From assembly GCA_025463925.1 (NCBI GenBank), contig JAODBK010000091.1:43630-107629 (forward strand): a DNA stretch of 64,000 bases, in the 5' to 3' direction. Below, piece by piece: positions 51,146 through 59,310 of the stretch. This DNA comes from Acidimicrobiales bacterium. GTDB lineage: Bacteria > Actinomycetota > Acidimicrobiia > Acidimicrobiales > AC-14. Position numbers and translations under genes: made by a program. Positions within the stretch are counted from its first letter, which is position 1. Every line of letters starts with the position of its first letter. The notes under the pieces are model-generated. The model had not been told where the DNA came from. It made no database searches and saw only the letters and a program-made list of their open reading frames with translations.

Positions 51146-52642
51146 ATGAACCTGGCGACGATCATCGAGCGGCATCCGGACGATGCCGTCGCGGTCATCA
51201 GCCGCGGCCGGCCGACGACCTACGGCGAGCTCCGCCGGCAGGTGGGCGCGCTCCGGGCCGGGCTGATCGCGTTGGGCGTGCGACCCGGCGATCGCGTCGC
51301 GGTGCTCGCGGCCAACAACTGGTTCTTCGTCGTCTTCTACCTGGCGGCGCTCGGGGCCGGCGCGGTGGTCGTGCCGCTGAACCCGGCCAGCGCGTCACGC
51401 GAGCTCGAGCGCGAGCTGGCCGCGATCGGCGCGCTCGTCGCGGTGGTCGGGCCGAGCGGGCGTGACGGGTTCGCCGGCATCGACCGAGCCGACATCCCGC
51501 TCGAGCACGTGCTCGTGCCCGAGGGCGTCAAGCTGCCGGGCAGCGAGCCGCTGCAGCAGCTGTTCGGCCACGAGCCGGTCCAGGTGGTCGAGCGGGCCGA
51601 CGACGACGACGCGCTGCTGATGTTCACCGCCGGAACGGCCGGACCGGCAAAGGCGGCCCGGCTCTCGCACGGGAGCCTGCGGGCCAACATCGAGCAGATG
51701 CAGGCCCACCCCGGCCTCACCGCGACGGCAACTGACGTCGCCCTCGGGGTCCTCCCGCTGTTCCACATCTACGGCCTCAACGTCGTGTTGAACCAGGCGC
51801 TCTTCGCCGGCGCCGCGGTGGTGCTGGCCGAGCGGTTCGATCCGGCCGGCGCGCTCGGGCTGATCCGCGAGCACGGCGTGACGATGATCGCGGGCGCGCC
51901 GCCGATGTTCGCCGCGTGGGCCGCCTTGTCGGGCGCGGCGCCGACCGCGTTCGAAGGCGTGCGGCTCGCCGGCTCGGGCGGCGCACCGCTGTCGCCCGAG
52001 GTGGCGTCGGCCTTCCAGTCGCGTTTCGGGCTGCCGGTGTGGCAGGGCTACGGGCTGACGGAGGCCTCGCCCACCGTCACCTCGTCATCGGTCGGCGGTG
52101 TTCCGAAGGCCGGATCGATCGGTGTCCCGCTGCCCGGCGTCGACGTGCGGCTGGTCGACGTCGACGGCGAGGACGCGCTCGCCGGCGACCCCGGCGAGAT
52201 CTGGGTCCGGGGTCCCAACGTCTTCTCCGGGTACTGGGAGGACGCCGACGCGACCGCCGCCGTGATCACGCCCGACGGCTGGTTGCGCACCGGCGACATC
52301 GCCGTCGTGGACGACGACGGCTATCTCTTCATCGTCGACCGGGCCAAGGACCTGATCATCGTGTCGGGCTTCAACGTGTACCCGGCCGAGGTCGAGGAGG
52401 TGCTGCTCGAGCACGAGCACGTCGCCGAGGCCGCGGTCGTCGGCGTGGAGCATCCGTACTCGGGCGAGACGGTGACGGCCTGCGTCGTGCCGGTCGCCGG
52501 CGCGCACGTCGAGGAGGACGAGCTGATCGAGTTCGCGGCGGCGCGACTCGCCCGCTACAAGTGCCCGACGACGATCACGTTCGTCGACCAGCTCCCGCAA
52601 GGGCTCGTCGGGAAGGTCTTGCGGCGGGCGCTGCGCCCGTAG
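51146..52642 (+). CDS. Class I adenylate-forming acyl-CoA synthetase
   Basis: A 498-residue AMP-forming ligase. The P-loop-like motif LLMFTAGTAGPAKAA is present but degraded relative to the usual TSGTTGxPKG. GYGLTEASPTVT, the hinge DRAKDLIIVSGFNVYP and the C-terminal catalytic lysine in PQGLVGKVLRR are intact. The substrate is probably a fatty or aromatic acid. ATG 51146 lies six bases after TACCGT (51134-51139), so the transcript is likely leaderless; a GTG at 51140 is an alternative. Its end overlaps the next, convergent gene by 68 bases. Confidence 0.88.
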   Translation: MNLATIIERHPDDAVAVISRGRPTTYGELRRQVGALRAGLIALGVRPGDRVAVLAANNWFFVVFYLAALGAGAVVVPLNPASASRELERELAAIGALVAVVGPSGRDGFAGIDRADIPLEHVLVPEGVKLPGSEPLQQLFGHEPVQVVERADDDDALLMFTAGTAGPAKAARLSHGSLRANIEQMQAHPGLTATATDVALGVLPLFHIYGLNVVLNQALFAGAAVVLAERFDPAGALGLIREHGVTMIAGAPPMFAAWAALSGAAPTAFEGVRLAGSGGAPLSPEVASAFQSRFGLPVWQGYGLTEASPTVTSSSVGGVPKAGSIGVPLPGVDVRLVDVDGEDALAGDPGEIWVRGPNVFSGYWEDADATAAVITPDGWLRTGDIAVVDDDGYLFIVDRAKDLIIVSGFNVYPAEVEEVLLEHEHVAEAAVVGVEHPYSGETVTACVVPVAGAHVEEDELIEFAAARLARYKCPTTITFVDQLPQGLVGKVLRRALRP

Positions 52643-53294
52643 GCGCGCTCGCGATGAGGAACCCGGCGTAGATCACGGCGATCCCCGCCACCAGCGTCAC
52701 GGCGAACGCGGTCATCGCGTCGAACACCGAGTTGAAGAGCCCGCCGGCCGACAGGATGAGCGTGCCGGTGGCGATCAGCACGTTGGCCCACACCATGCGA
52801 CCCCGACGGAAACGCCACGCGCTCCACGCGGCCCCGCCGAACACGACGATCGCACCGCCGGCCGACGCGACCGCGGCGAGGACGCGCGGCAGCGCGCCGA
52901 AGACCTCCGAGCCGCGCGGCAGCACGTCCGGCCGGATGCGACCGTGCATCGGCGCCGCCAACACAACACCCGCGGCGAAGGCGCCGAGCAACGAGATGGC
53001 CGCGGCGGCGCGGTCGCCCGCCTTCCGGCCGGCCAGCAGGTAGATCGTGCCGAGGGCGAGGAACGGCACGTTGACGATGGCCCCGAACAGGTAGAAGAGC
53101 CGGAACGCCGTCGGGTTCCAGCCGGTGGCCGCGCCGGCCCACAGCGCGAACGCCCCGGCCGAGAAGAGGAACAGCGCCACCGCCCACGCCAGCTCGTGGG
53201 GCCGGCGGCGCAGCTCCCACCGGTCGAGCAGCGTCAGCCCGAACGCCAGCGCCACCAGCCCGGCGGCGGCGGCGAGCGCGGTCTGCTGGGACAT
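52575..53294 (-). CDS. Six- to seven-helix membrane protein of unknown function
   Basis: A 239-residue hydrophobic protein with six or seven helices and a hydrophilic Arg/Ala C-terminal tail. No family was recognised. The ATG at 53294 was preferred to 53300 because it lies nine bases after TACGCT (complement of 53304-53309), matching other starts here. It is divergent from rex, and the putative Rex operator lies between the two promoters, so redox control is possible. Its 3' end overlaps the acyl-CoA synthetase gene. Confidence 0.65.
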   Translation of the reverse strand: MSQQTALAAAAGLVALAFGLTLLDRWELRRRPHELAWAVALFLFSAGAFALWAGAATGWNPTAFRLFYLFGAIVNVPFLALGTIYLLAGRKAGDRAAAAISLLGAFAAGVVLAAPMHGRIRPDVLPRGSEVFGALPRVLAAVASAGGAIVVFGGAAWSAWRFRRGRMVWANVLIATGTLILSAGGLFNSVFDAMTAFAVTLVAGIAVIYAGFLIASAPTGAAPAARPSRRALAGAGRRT

Positions 53295-53325
53295 CGTCAT
53301 CGGAGCGTACGCAGGCGCCGACCAT

Positions 53326-53356
53326 TTGTGAACCGGTGCACGAGGGGCGGTACGCT
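53326..53356 (+). promoter_or_regulatory. Rex operator and rex promoter
   Basis: TTGTGAACCGGTGCACGA (53326-53343) is a 9-by-9 imperfect palindrome close to the Rex site TTGTGAAnnnnTTCACAA, with seven of nine arm positions matched. It overlaps the -35 region; the -10 TACGCT is at 53351-53356 and the GTG start at 53364. Rex probably represses its own operon when NADH is low. Confidence 0.65.
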
Positions 53357-53363
53357 CGGCCGC

Positions 53364-54050
53364 GTGGACGAGGGGGGCACCGGATCGGCCGAAGGACCGC
53401 CCGGCCGCGGGCATCGCCGCATCCCCGAAGCGACCGTCGCCCGGCTGCCGCTGTACCTCCGGTGCCTGCTCGAGGTGGCCGAGTCGAAGACGGTGACGAT
53501 CTCGTCCGAACGGCTGGCCGAGATGGCGGGCGTCAACGCCGCCAAGGTCCGCAAGGACCTGAGCTACCTTGGCTCGTACGGGACGCGCGGTGTCGGGTAC
53601 GACGTCGAGTACCTCCTGTTCCAGATCAGCCGCGAGCTCGGCCTCACCCAGGACTGGCCCGTCGTCATCGTCGGCATCGGCAACCTCGGGCACGCGCTGG
53701 CGAACTACCGCGGGTTCGGTGCCCGCGGCTTCCGCGTGGTCGCCCTCGTCGACGCCGACGGGTCGAAGGTCGGCGAGCAGATCGGCGAGCTCAGGGTGAG
53801 GCACCTGGAGGACCTGCCGGCCATCGCGGCCGAGGAGTCCGTGGCCATCGGGGTCATCGCCACGCCCGCCGGCGCCGCCCAGGACGTGGCCGACCGCCTC
53901 GTCCACGCCGGCGTGTCGTCGATCCTCAACTTCGCGCCCGCCCTCATCACCGTCCCGGAGGGCGTGTCGCTGCGCAAGGTCGATCTCTCGATCGAGCTGC
54001 AGATCCTCTCCTTCTACCAACAGCGCCGCGCCGGAGTCGTCGCTTCCTGA
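53364..54050 (+). CDS. rex: Redox-sensing transcriptional repressor Rex
   Basis: NADH/NAD-sensing repressor of 228 residues. The winged-helix N-domain (IPEATVARLPLYLRCL, SERLAEMAGVNAAKVRKDL) precedes a Rossmann domain with VVIVGIGNLGHAL and a C-terminal dimer helix. It controls respiratory and fermentative genes in Gram-positives. GTG 53364 lies seven bases after TACGCT, so it is leaderless. It is the first gene of the haem operon, an order known in streptomycetes. Confidence 0.95.
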   Translation: MDEGGTGSAEGPPGRGHRRIPEATVARLPLYLRCLLEVAESKTVTISSERLAEMAGVNAAKVRKDLSYLGSYGTRGVGYDVEYLLFQISRELGLTQDWPVVIVGIGNLGHALANYRGFGARGFRVVALVDADGSKVGEQIGELRVRHLEDLPAIAAEESVAIGVIATPAGAAQDVADRLVHAGVSSILNFAPALITVPEGVSLRKVDLSIELQILSFYQQRRAGVVAS

Positions 54051-54054
54051 CGCG

Positions 54055-54681
54055 ATGACCGTTCCGCCGTACCCGGTCCACCTGATCCTGGAGGGCCGCC
54101 GGTGCCTGGTGGTCGGCGGCGGGCGGGTCGCGGCCCGCAAGGCGGAGTCGCTGCTGGCGTCCGGCGCGGTCGTGCACGTGATCGCCACCGAGCCCGGCGA
54201 GGAGATCCGGGCGCTGCCGGTCACCGTCGAAGAGCGGCCCTACCGGCACGGCGACGCCGACGGGTACCGCCTGGTCGTCACCGCCACCGACGATCCCGAC
54301 GTCAACCGGGCCGTCTACCTCGACGCCGAGGCGGCCGGGGTCTGGGTCAACGGCGCCGACGACCCGGCCCACTGCTCGTTCACCCTGCCCTCGGTGCTGC
54401 GCCGCGGCGACCTGGTCCTCACCGTCGGGACGTCGGGCCGGAGCCCGGCGCTGGCCCGCTGGCTCCGCGACCGGTTGGCCGAGGAGATCGGTCCGGAATA
54501 CGAGCTGCTGCTCGACCTGTTGGCCGACGCGCGAGGATCGTTGCAGGCGGCCGGCCGGCCGACCGACACGGTCGACTGGCAGAGGGCGCTCGATTCCGAC
54601 ATGCTCGAACTCATCCGGAACGGCCAGGTGGCCGCAGCAAGGGAGCGCCTGAAGGCGTGTCTGTCGTCGTCGTCGGACTGA
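54055..54681 (+). CDS. Precorrin-2 dehydrogenase/sirohydrochlorin ferrochelatase
   Basis: Makes sirohaem from precorrin-2 for sulfite and nitrite reduction. The 208-residue protein matches the Met8/CysG-N type: GRRCLVVGGGRVAARKAESL, TATDDPDVNRAVY, and DPAHCSFTLPSVLRRGDL with TSGRSPALARWLR. Start ATG 54055, four bases after rex. Its last 25 bases overlap hemA. The downstream cobA domain supplies precorrin-2. Confidence 0.92.
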   Translation: MTVPPYPVHLILEGRRCLVVGGGRVAARKAESLLASGAVVHVIATEPGEEIRALPVTVEERPYRHGDADGYRLVVTATDDPDVNRAVYLDAEAAGVWVNGADDPAHCSFTLPSVLRRGDLVLTVGTSGRSPALARWLRDRLAEEIGPEYELLLDLLADARGSLQAAGRPTDTVDWQRALDSDMLELIRNGQVAAARERLKACLSSSSD

Positions 54682-55916
54682 ACCACCGGACTGTCCCGCT
54701 CGGCCTGCTCGAGCGGATGACGGTGCCGCCGGCCCGCGTGCCGAAGGCCTTGGCCGACTTGTCCGGTCGCGACCACATCGCCGAGGCGGTCGTGCTCTCG
54801 ACGTGCCACCGCACCGAGGTCTACGCGGTGGCCGAGAAGTTCCACGGCGCAGTGTCCGACATCCGCAACTTCCTCGGAGAGCTGGCCTTCGCCCCGCCCG
54901 AGGAGTTCAGCGACCACCTGTACACGTACTACGACGAGGCCGCGGTGGCCCATCTGTTCGGTGTCGCGGCCGGCCTCGACTCCGTGGTGCTCGGCGAGAG
55001 CGAGATCCTCGGCCAGGTGAAGTCGGCGTGGGAGGCGGCCCGCGAGGAGCAGACGTGCGGCGCCACGCTGTCGGCGGTGTTCCGTCACGCGCTCGAGGCC
55101 GGCAAGCGGGCCCGCACCGAGACCGGCATCGCCCGCCACATCACGTCGGTCCCGCAGGCTGCGGTCGCGATGGCGACCGAACGGCTCGGCTCGCTCGCCG
55201 GGACGCGTGTGCTCGTGCTCGGTGCCGGCGAGATGGGCGAGGCACTCGCCGTCGCGCTGGCGGGAGCCGGCGTCGCCGAGATCCTCGTCGCCAACCGCAG
55301 CGCGCCGCGCGCCCGGGCCGTTGCCAAGCGAGTCGGCGGCCGCGCCGTCAGCCTGTTCGAGCTTCCCGACGCGCTGGCGGCCGCCGACGTGCTGTTGACC
55401 TCTACCGGCGCGACGACACCGGTCGTCGACGCCGAGGACGTGGCGCCGGTACTCGGCGGGCGCGCCGATCGACCGCTGCTCATCGTGGACGTGGCGATGC
55501 CGCGCGACGTGGACGAATCGGTCGCGGGGCTCGACGGTGTGACGCTGCTCGACCTCGAGGACCTGAAGCGCTTCGCCGAGGCGGGGCTGGACGAGCGGCG
55601 GCGCGAGGTCGCGGCGGTGCGGTCGATCATCGGCGACGAGGTCTCGCGGTACGCCGACCGGGCAACGGAGCGGCAGGTCGCGCCGGCGGTCAGCGCGTTG
55701 CGCGATCGGGCGGACGCAGTGCGGGTCGCCGAGCTGGAGCGGTACCGGGCCCGGCTCGCCGGCCTCGACGACCGCCAGCGCGACGCGGTCGAGGCCCTGA
55801 CGCGCGGCATCGTCGCCAAGCTGCTGCACGAGCCGACGGTCCGCTTGAAGGACGCCGCCGGCGGCCCCAAGGGCGAGCGGCTGGCCGAAGCACTCTGCGA
55901 TCTCTTCGGGTTGTAG
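54657..55916 (+). CDS. hemA: Glutamyl-tRNA reductase
   Basis: First committed enzyme of C5-pathway haem synthesis; reduces glutamyl-tRNA to glutamate-1-semialdehyde with NADPH. The 419 residues include VVGLNHRTVPLGLLER, the nucleophile Cys50 in VLSTCHRTEVYA, VLGESEILGQVK, the dinucleotide-binding VLVLGAGEMGEALA, and a C-terminal dimer helix. GTG 54657 overlaps the preceding gene. Haem feedback may act through its N-terminus as in other bacteria. Confidence 0.95.
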   Translation: MSVVVVGLNHRTVPLGLLERMTVPPARVPKALADLSGRDHIAEAVVLSTCHRTEVYAVAEKFHGAVSDIRNFLGELAFAPPEEFSDHLYTYYDEAAVAHLFGVAAGLDSVVLGESEILGQVKSAWEAAREEQTCGATLSAVFRHALEAGKRARTETGIARHITSVPQAAVAMATERLGSLAGTRVLVLGAGEMGEALAVALAGAGVAEILVANRSAPRARAVAKRVGGRAVSLFELPDALAAADVLLTSTGATTPVVDAEDVAPVLGGRADRPLLIVDVAMPRDVDESVAGLDGVTLLDLEDLKRFAEAGLDERRREVAAVRSIIGDEVSRYADRATERQVAPAVSALRDRADAVRVAELERYRARLAGLDDRQRDAVEALTRGIVAKLLHEPTVRLKDAAGGPKGERLAEALCDLFGL

Positions 55917-55920
55917 ACGC

Positions 55921-56835
55921 GTGACACTCCGCGCCGCGACGCGCGGAAGCGCGCTCGCGCGGCGGCAGACCGAGATCGTCGCCGACATGCTCGACGTCGA
56001 GGTCGAGCCGGTGGTCATCTCGACGGTCGGCGATCGCGACCAGGACGTGCCGATCCACGCGATGGGCGGCCAGGGGGTGTTCGTCAAGGAGGTGCAGGCC
56101 GCGGTCCTCGACGGGCGGGCCGACGTGGCGGTGCACTCGGCCAAGGACCTGCCGTCGATCACGCCGGACGGCCTGGTGATGGCGGCGGTGCCGGAGCGCG
56201 GCGACGTCCGCGACGCGCTGGTGGGCGGCACGCTCGAGGGCCTTGCGGTGGCGGCGATGGTGGCCACCGGGTCGGTGCGCCGCCGGGCGCAGCTCAGCTG
56301 GCTCCGCCCCGACCTCACGTTCACCGGCCTGCGCGGCAACATCGACACCCGGCTGGCCAAGGCGGCCGGCGTCGACGCCATCGTCGTGGCCGCGGCCGCG
56401 CTCGATCGCGTCGGCCGATCCGACGTGATCGCCGAGCTGCTCGACGTCGACCTGGTGCTGCCACAGGTCGGCCAGGGCGCGCTGGCGATCGAGTGCCGGG
56501 CCGACGACGTCGAGACGCGCCGCGTGGTCGGGCGGATCGAGCATGCCCCGTCGCGGCGGGCGGTCGACTGCGAGCGGGCGTACCTCGCGGCCATCGGCGG
56601 TGGCTGCGACCTGCCGGTCGGCGCCTACGCCACTGAACAGCGGGACGGCTCGCTGCTGCTGCGCGCCGTCATGGCCAGCCTCGACGGGCGCGTCCTCCTG
56701 CGCCATGCCGACGAGGGCGGCGACCCGGCCGAGCTGGGTGCGCGGGTGGCCCGCCACCTGCTCGACGGGGCCGGCGGCCGCGCCCTCCTCGACGACCTCC
56801 TCCCGATGACGAGGACGGAGGCGGACGCGCCGTGA
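55921..56835 (+). CDS. hemC: Hydroxymethylbilane synthase (porphobilinogen deaminase)
   Basis: Joins four porphobilinogens into hydroxymethylbilane. The 304-residue protein shows ATRGSALARRQ, VHSAKDLPS, TGLRGNIDTRL, GQGALAIECR, and the cysteine in IGGGCDLPVGA (Cys229) that carries the dipyrromethane cofactor. GTG start at 55921, with its stop overlapping cobA/hemD as GTGA. Confidence 0.96.
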   Translation: MTLRAATRGSALARRQTEIVADMLDVEVEPVVISTVGDRDQDVPIHAMGGQGVFVKEVQAAVLDGRADVAVHSAKDLPSITPDGLVMAAVPERGDVRDALVGGTLEGLAVAAMVATGSVRRRAQLSWLRPDLTFTGLRGNIDTRLAKAAGVDAIVVAAAALDRVGRSDVIAELLDVDLVLPQVGQGALAIECRADDVETRRVVGRIEHAPSRRAVDCERAYLAAIGGGCDLPVGAYATEQRDGSLLLRAVMASLDGRVLLRHADEGGDPAELGARVARHLLDGAGGRALLDDLLPMTRTEADAP

Positions 56836-58295
56836 CGGTGTTCCTCGTCGGTGCCGGGCCCGGCGATCCGGGGCTGATCACGGTGCGGGGTGCCGAGGTG
56901 CTGGCGCGCGCCGACCTCGTCGTCTACGACCGGCTGTCGGTGGCGTCGTTGCTCGACCTCGCGCCAGCCGGCGCCGAGCGCATCAGCGTCGGCAAGTCGC
57001 CGGGCCATGCCTCGATGGCGCAAGCCGACATCAACGCGTTGCTCGTGGCGCGCGGCCGGACGGACGAGACCGTGGTGCGGCTCAAGGGCGGCGACCCGTT
57101 CGTGTTCGCGCGCGGCGGTGAAGAAGCGGCGGCCCTGGCCGCCGCCGGCGTGCCGTTCGAGGTGGTGCCGGGGATCACGTCGGCGGTGGCGGTGCCGGCC
57201 TACGCCGGCGTGCCCGTGACCCATCGCGGGCTCGCCACCAGCTTCACGGTGGTGACCGGCCACGAGGACCCGTGGGCCGCGAGCGAGACCGATTGGGACG
57301 CGGTGGCGCGGCTCGGCGCCAGCGGCGGCACCATCGTCGTGTTGATGGGCGTGGCGACCCGCGGTGCCATCGCCGAGCGACTCGTGCGCGGCGGGCTGGC
57401 GCCGGCCACGCCCGTGGCCGCCGTCCGCTGGGGGACGCGCGCCGAGCAGGAGACGGTGCGGACGACGCTGGCCGCGCTGGGCGACGCCGCGCTGGAGGCG
57501 CCGGCGACCATCGTCGTCGGCCCGGTCGCGGGGCTCGATCTCGCGTGGTTCGAGCGACGGCCGTTGTTCGGCCGGCGCATCGTCGTCACCCGGGCGCGCC
57601 AGCAGGCGAGCGCGCTGGTCGACCGGCTCCGCGGCCTCGGCGCCGAGACCATCGAGCTGCCGGCCATCGAGATCGCCGATCCCGCGGACGGCGGCGCCGC
57701 TCTCGCCGACGCCGCGACCGCGGTCGCCGCCGCCACCTACGACTGGGTGGTCTTCACGTCGGCGAACACGGTCGAGCGGCTCATGCCGCGCCTGCGCGAC
57801 GCCCGGGCGCTCGGCGCGACGGGCGTCGCCGCGATCGGGCCGGGCACCACGGCCGCGCTGGCTCGCTTCGGTGTGGCCGCCGATCTGGTGCCCGAGGAGT
57901 CCGTCGCCGAGGCGTTGCTCGACGCCCTTCCGGGCGGGCCGGGCCGGGTGCTGCTGCCGCAGGCCGCGGTGGCGCGCGACGTCCTGCCCCGCGGGCTGGC
58001 GGCGAAGGGCTGGACGGTGGACGTCGTCGAGGCCTACCGGACGGTCACCGGGTCGCCGTCGCCCGCCGCGCTCGACGCTGCCGCGACCGCCGACGCCATC
58101 ACCTTCACCTCGTCGTCCACGGTGAAGAACTTCCTCGCGGTCGCCGGCGCCGAGCGGTTGCCCCCGGTGGTCGTCTGCATCGGCCCGATCACCGCCGACA
58201 CCGCCCGGGCCGCGGGCCTGCCGGTCGACGTGGTGGCCGACGCCCACACGATCGACGGCCTCGTCGACGCGGTCTGCCGCGCCCTCGGCGCCTGA
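56832..58295 (+). CDS. Uroporphyrinogen-III C-methyltransferase fused to uroporphyrinogen-III synthase
   Basis: A 487-residue fusion of CobA (SUMT) and HemD. The N-terminal half has VGAGPGDPGLITVRG, GDPFVFARGGEEA, PGITSAVAVPAYAGVPVTHRG and a GAP-like SAM site. The C-terminal half (from about 255) has VTRARQQASAL and FTSANTVERLM of HemD, closing with FTSSSTVKNF. One protein thus makes uroporphyrinogen III and can turn it into precorrin-2 for the Met8-like enzyme. GTG at 56832 overlaps the hemC stop. Confidence 0.95.
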   Translation: MTVFLVGAGPGDPGLITVRGAEVLARADLVVYDRLSVASLLDLAPAGAERISVGKSPGHASMAQADINALLVARGRTDETVVRLKGGDPFVFARGGEEAAALAAAGVPFEVVPGITSAVAVPAYAGVPVTHRGLATSFTVVTGHEDPWAASETDWDAVARLGASGGTIVVLMGVATRGAIAERLVRGGLAPATPVAAVRWGTRAEQETVRTTLAALGDAALEAPATIVVGPVAGLDLAWFERRPLFGRRIVVTRARQQASALVDRLRGLGAETIELPAIEIADPADGGAALADAATAVAAATYDWVVFTSANTVERLMPRLRDARALGATGVAAIGPGTTAALARFGVAADLVPEESVAEALLDALPGGPGRVLLPQAAVARDVLPRGLAAKGWTVDVVEAYRTVTGSPSPAALDAAATADAITFTSSSTVKNFLAVAGAERLPPVVVCIGPITADTARAAGLPVDVVADAHTIDGLVDAVCRALGA

Positions 58296-58311
58296 CCCGC
58301 GACGCGACGCG

Positions 58312-58317
58312 TACCAT
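58312..58317 (+). promoter_or_regulatory. Internal -10 box before hemB
   Basis: TACCAT ends six bases before the hemB GTG at 58324, so hemB may also be transcribed from its own leaderless promoter inside the operon. Confidence 0.45.
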
Positions 58318-58323
58318 CGCGAC

Positions 58324-59310
58324 GTGACGTTTCCGGCTCGCCGCATGCGCCGACTTCGGCGGACGCCGGCCTTCCGGCGCCTGGTCGCCGAGGCCCGGCT
58401 GTCGGTCGACGACCTGGTCGCGCCGCTGTTCGTCCGCGAGGGCATCACCGAGGCGCAGCCGATCTCGTCGCTGCCGGGCGTCGTGCAACACACGCGCGAG
58501 TCGCTGCGCAAGGAGGTCGCCCATTTGGCCGGTGTCGGTGTGCCGGCGGTGATCCTCTTCGGCGTGCCGGCGACCAAGGATGCCGAGGGATCGCAGGCGT
58601 GGGCGCCCGACGGCATCGTGCAGCTCGCGCTGGGCGACCTGCGCGGTGAGGTCGGCGATTCGATGGTGCTGATGGCCGACCTCTGCCTCGACGAGTACAC
58701 CGACCACGGCCATTGCGGTGTGCTGCGACCGGACGGCGACGTCGACAACGACGCGACGATCGCGCTCTACGCCCGCGCCGCGCTCGCGCAGGCGGCCGCC
58801 GGTGCCGACGTCGTCGCTCCGAGCGGGATGATGGACGGCCAGGTCGCCGCCATCCGCGCCGCGCTCGACGGGCACGGTTTCGACGACACCGTGATCCTGG
58901 CGTACGCCGCGAAGTACGCGTCCGCGCTCTACGGCCCGTTTCGCGACGCGGTGGACGTCACCATTGCCGGCGGGGGCGACCGCAAGGGCTACCAGCAGGA
59001 CTGGCACAACCGGCGCGAAGCGTTGGCCGAGGTGGCGCTCGACGTCGCCGAGGGCGCCGACATGGTGATGGTGAAGCCGGCGCTGGCGTACCTCGACGTC
59101 ATCGCCGACGTCCGCGCCGCGGTGGATGTCCCGGTTGCCGCGTACCACGTGTCCGGCGAGTACGCGATGGTGAAGGCGGCGGCCGAGCGCGGCTGGATCG
59201 ACGGGCCCGCGGTCGCGGTCGAGCACGTCACCGCGATCAAGCGGGCCGGCGCTGACGTGATCCTCACCTACTTCGCGCGCGAGCTGGCCGAGGGCCTGCT
59301 TGGCGGATAA
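58324..59310 (+). CDS. hemB: Delta-aminolevulinic acid dehydratase (porphobilinogen synthase)
   Basis: Condenses two 5-aminolevulinates to porphobilinogen. The 328-residue protein has RMRRLRRTPAFRRLV, the Zn-type cysteine cluster DLCLDEYTDHGHCG (one of the usual three cysteines is Asp), the Schiff-base lysines Lys197 (AAKYAS) and Lys251 (MVKPALAYLD), and KGYQQDWHNRREA. GTG start at 58324 follows the -10-like TACCAT. The stop overlaps hemL. Confidence 0.96.
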   Translation: MTFPARRMRRLRRTPAFRRLVAEARLSVDDLVAPLFVREGITEAQPISSLPGVVQHTRESLRKEVAHLAGVGVPAVILFGVPATKDAEGSQAWAPDGIVQLALGDLRGEVGDSMVLMADLCLDEYTDHGHCGVLRPDGDVDNDATIALYARAALAQAAAGADVVAPSGMMDGQVAAIRAALDGHGFDDTVILAYAAKYASALYGPFRDAVDVTIAGGGDRKGYQQDWHNRREALAEVALDVAEGADMVMVKPALAYLDVIADVRAAVDVPVAAYHVSGEYAMVKAAAERGWIDGPAVAVEHVTAIKRAGADVILTYFARELAEGLLGG

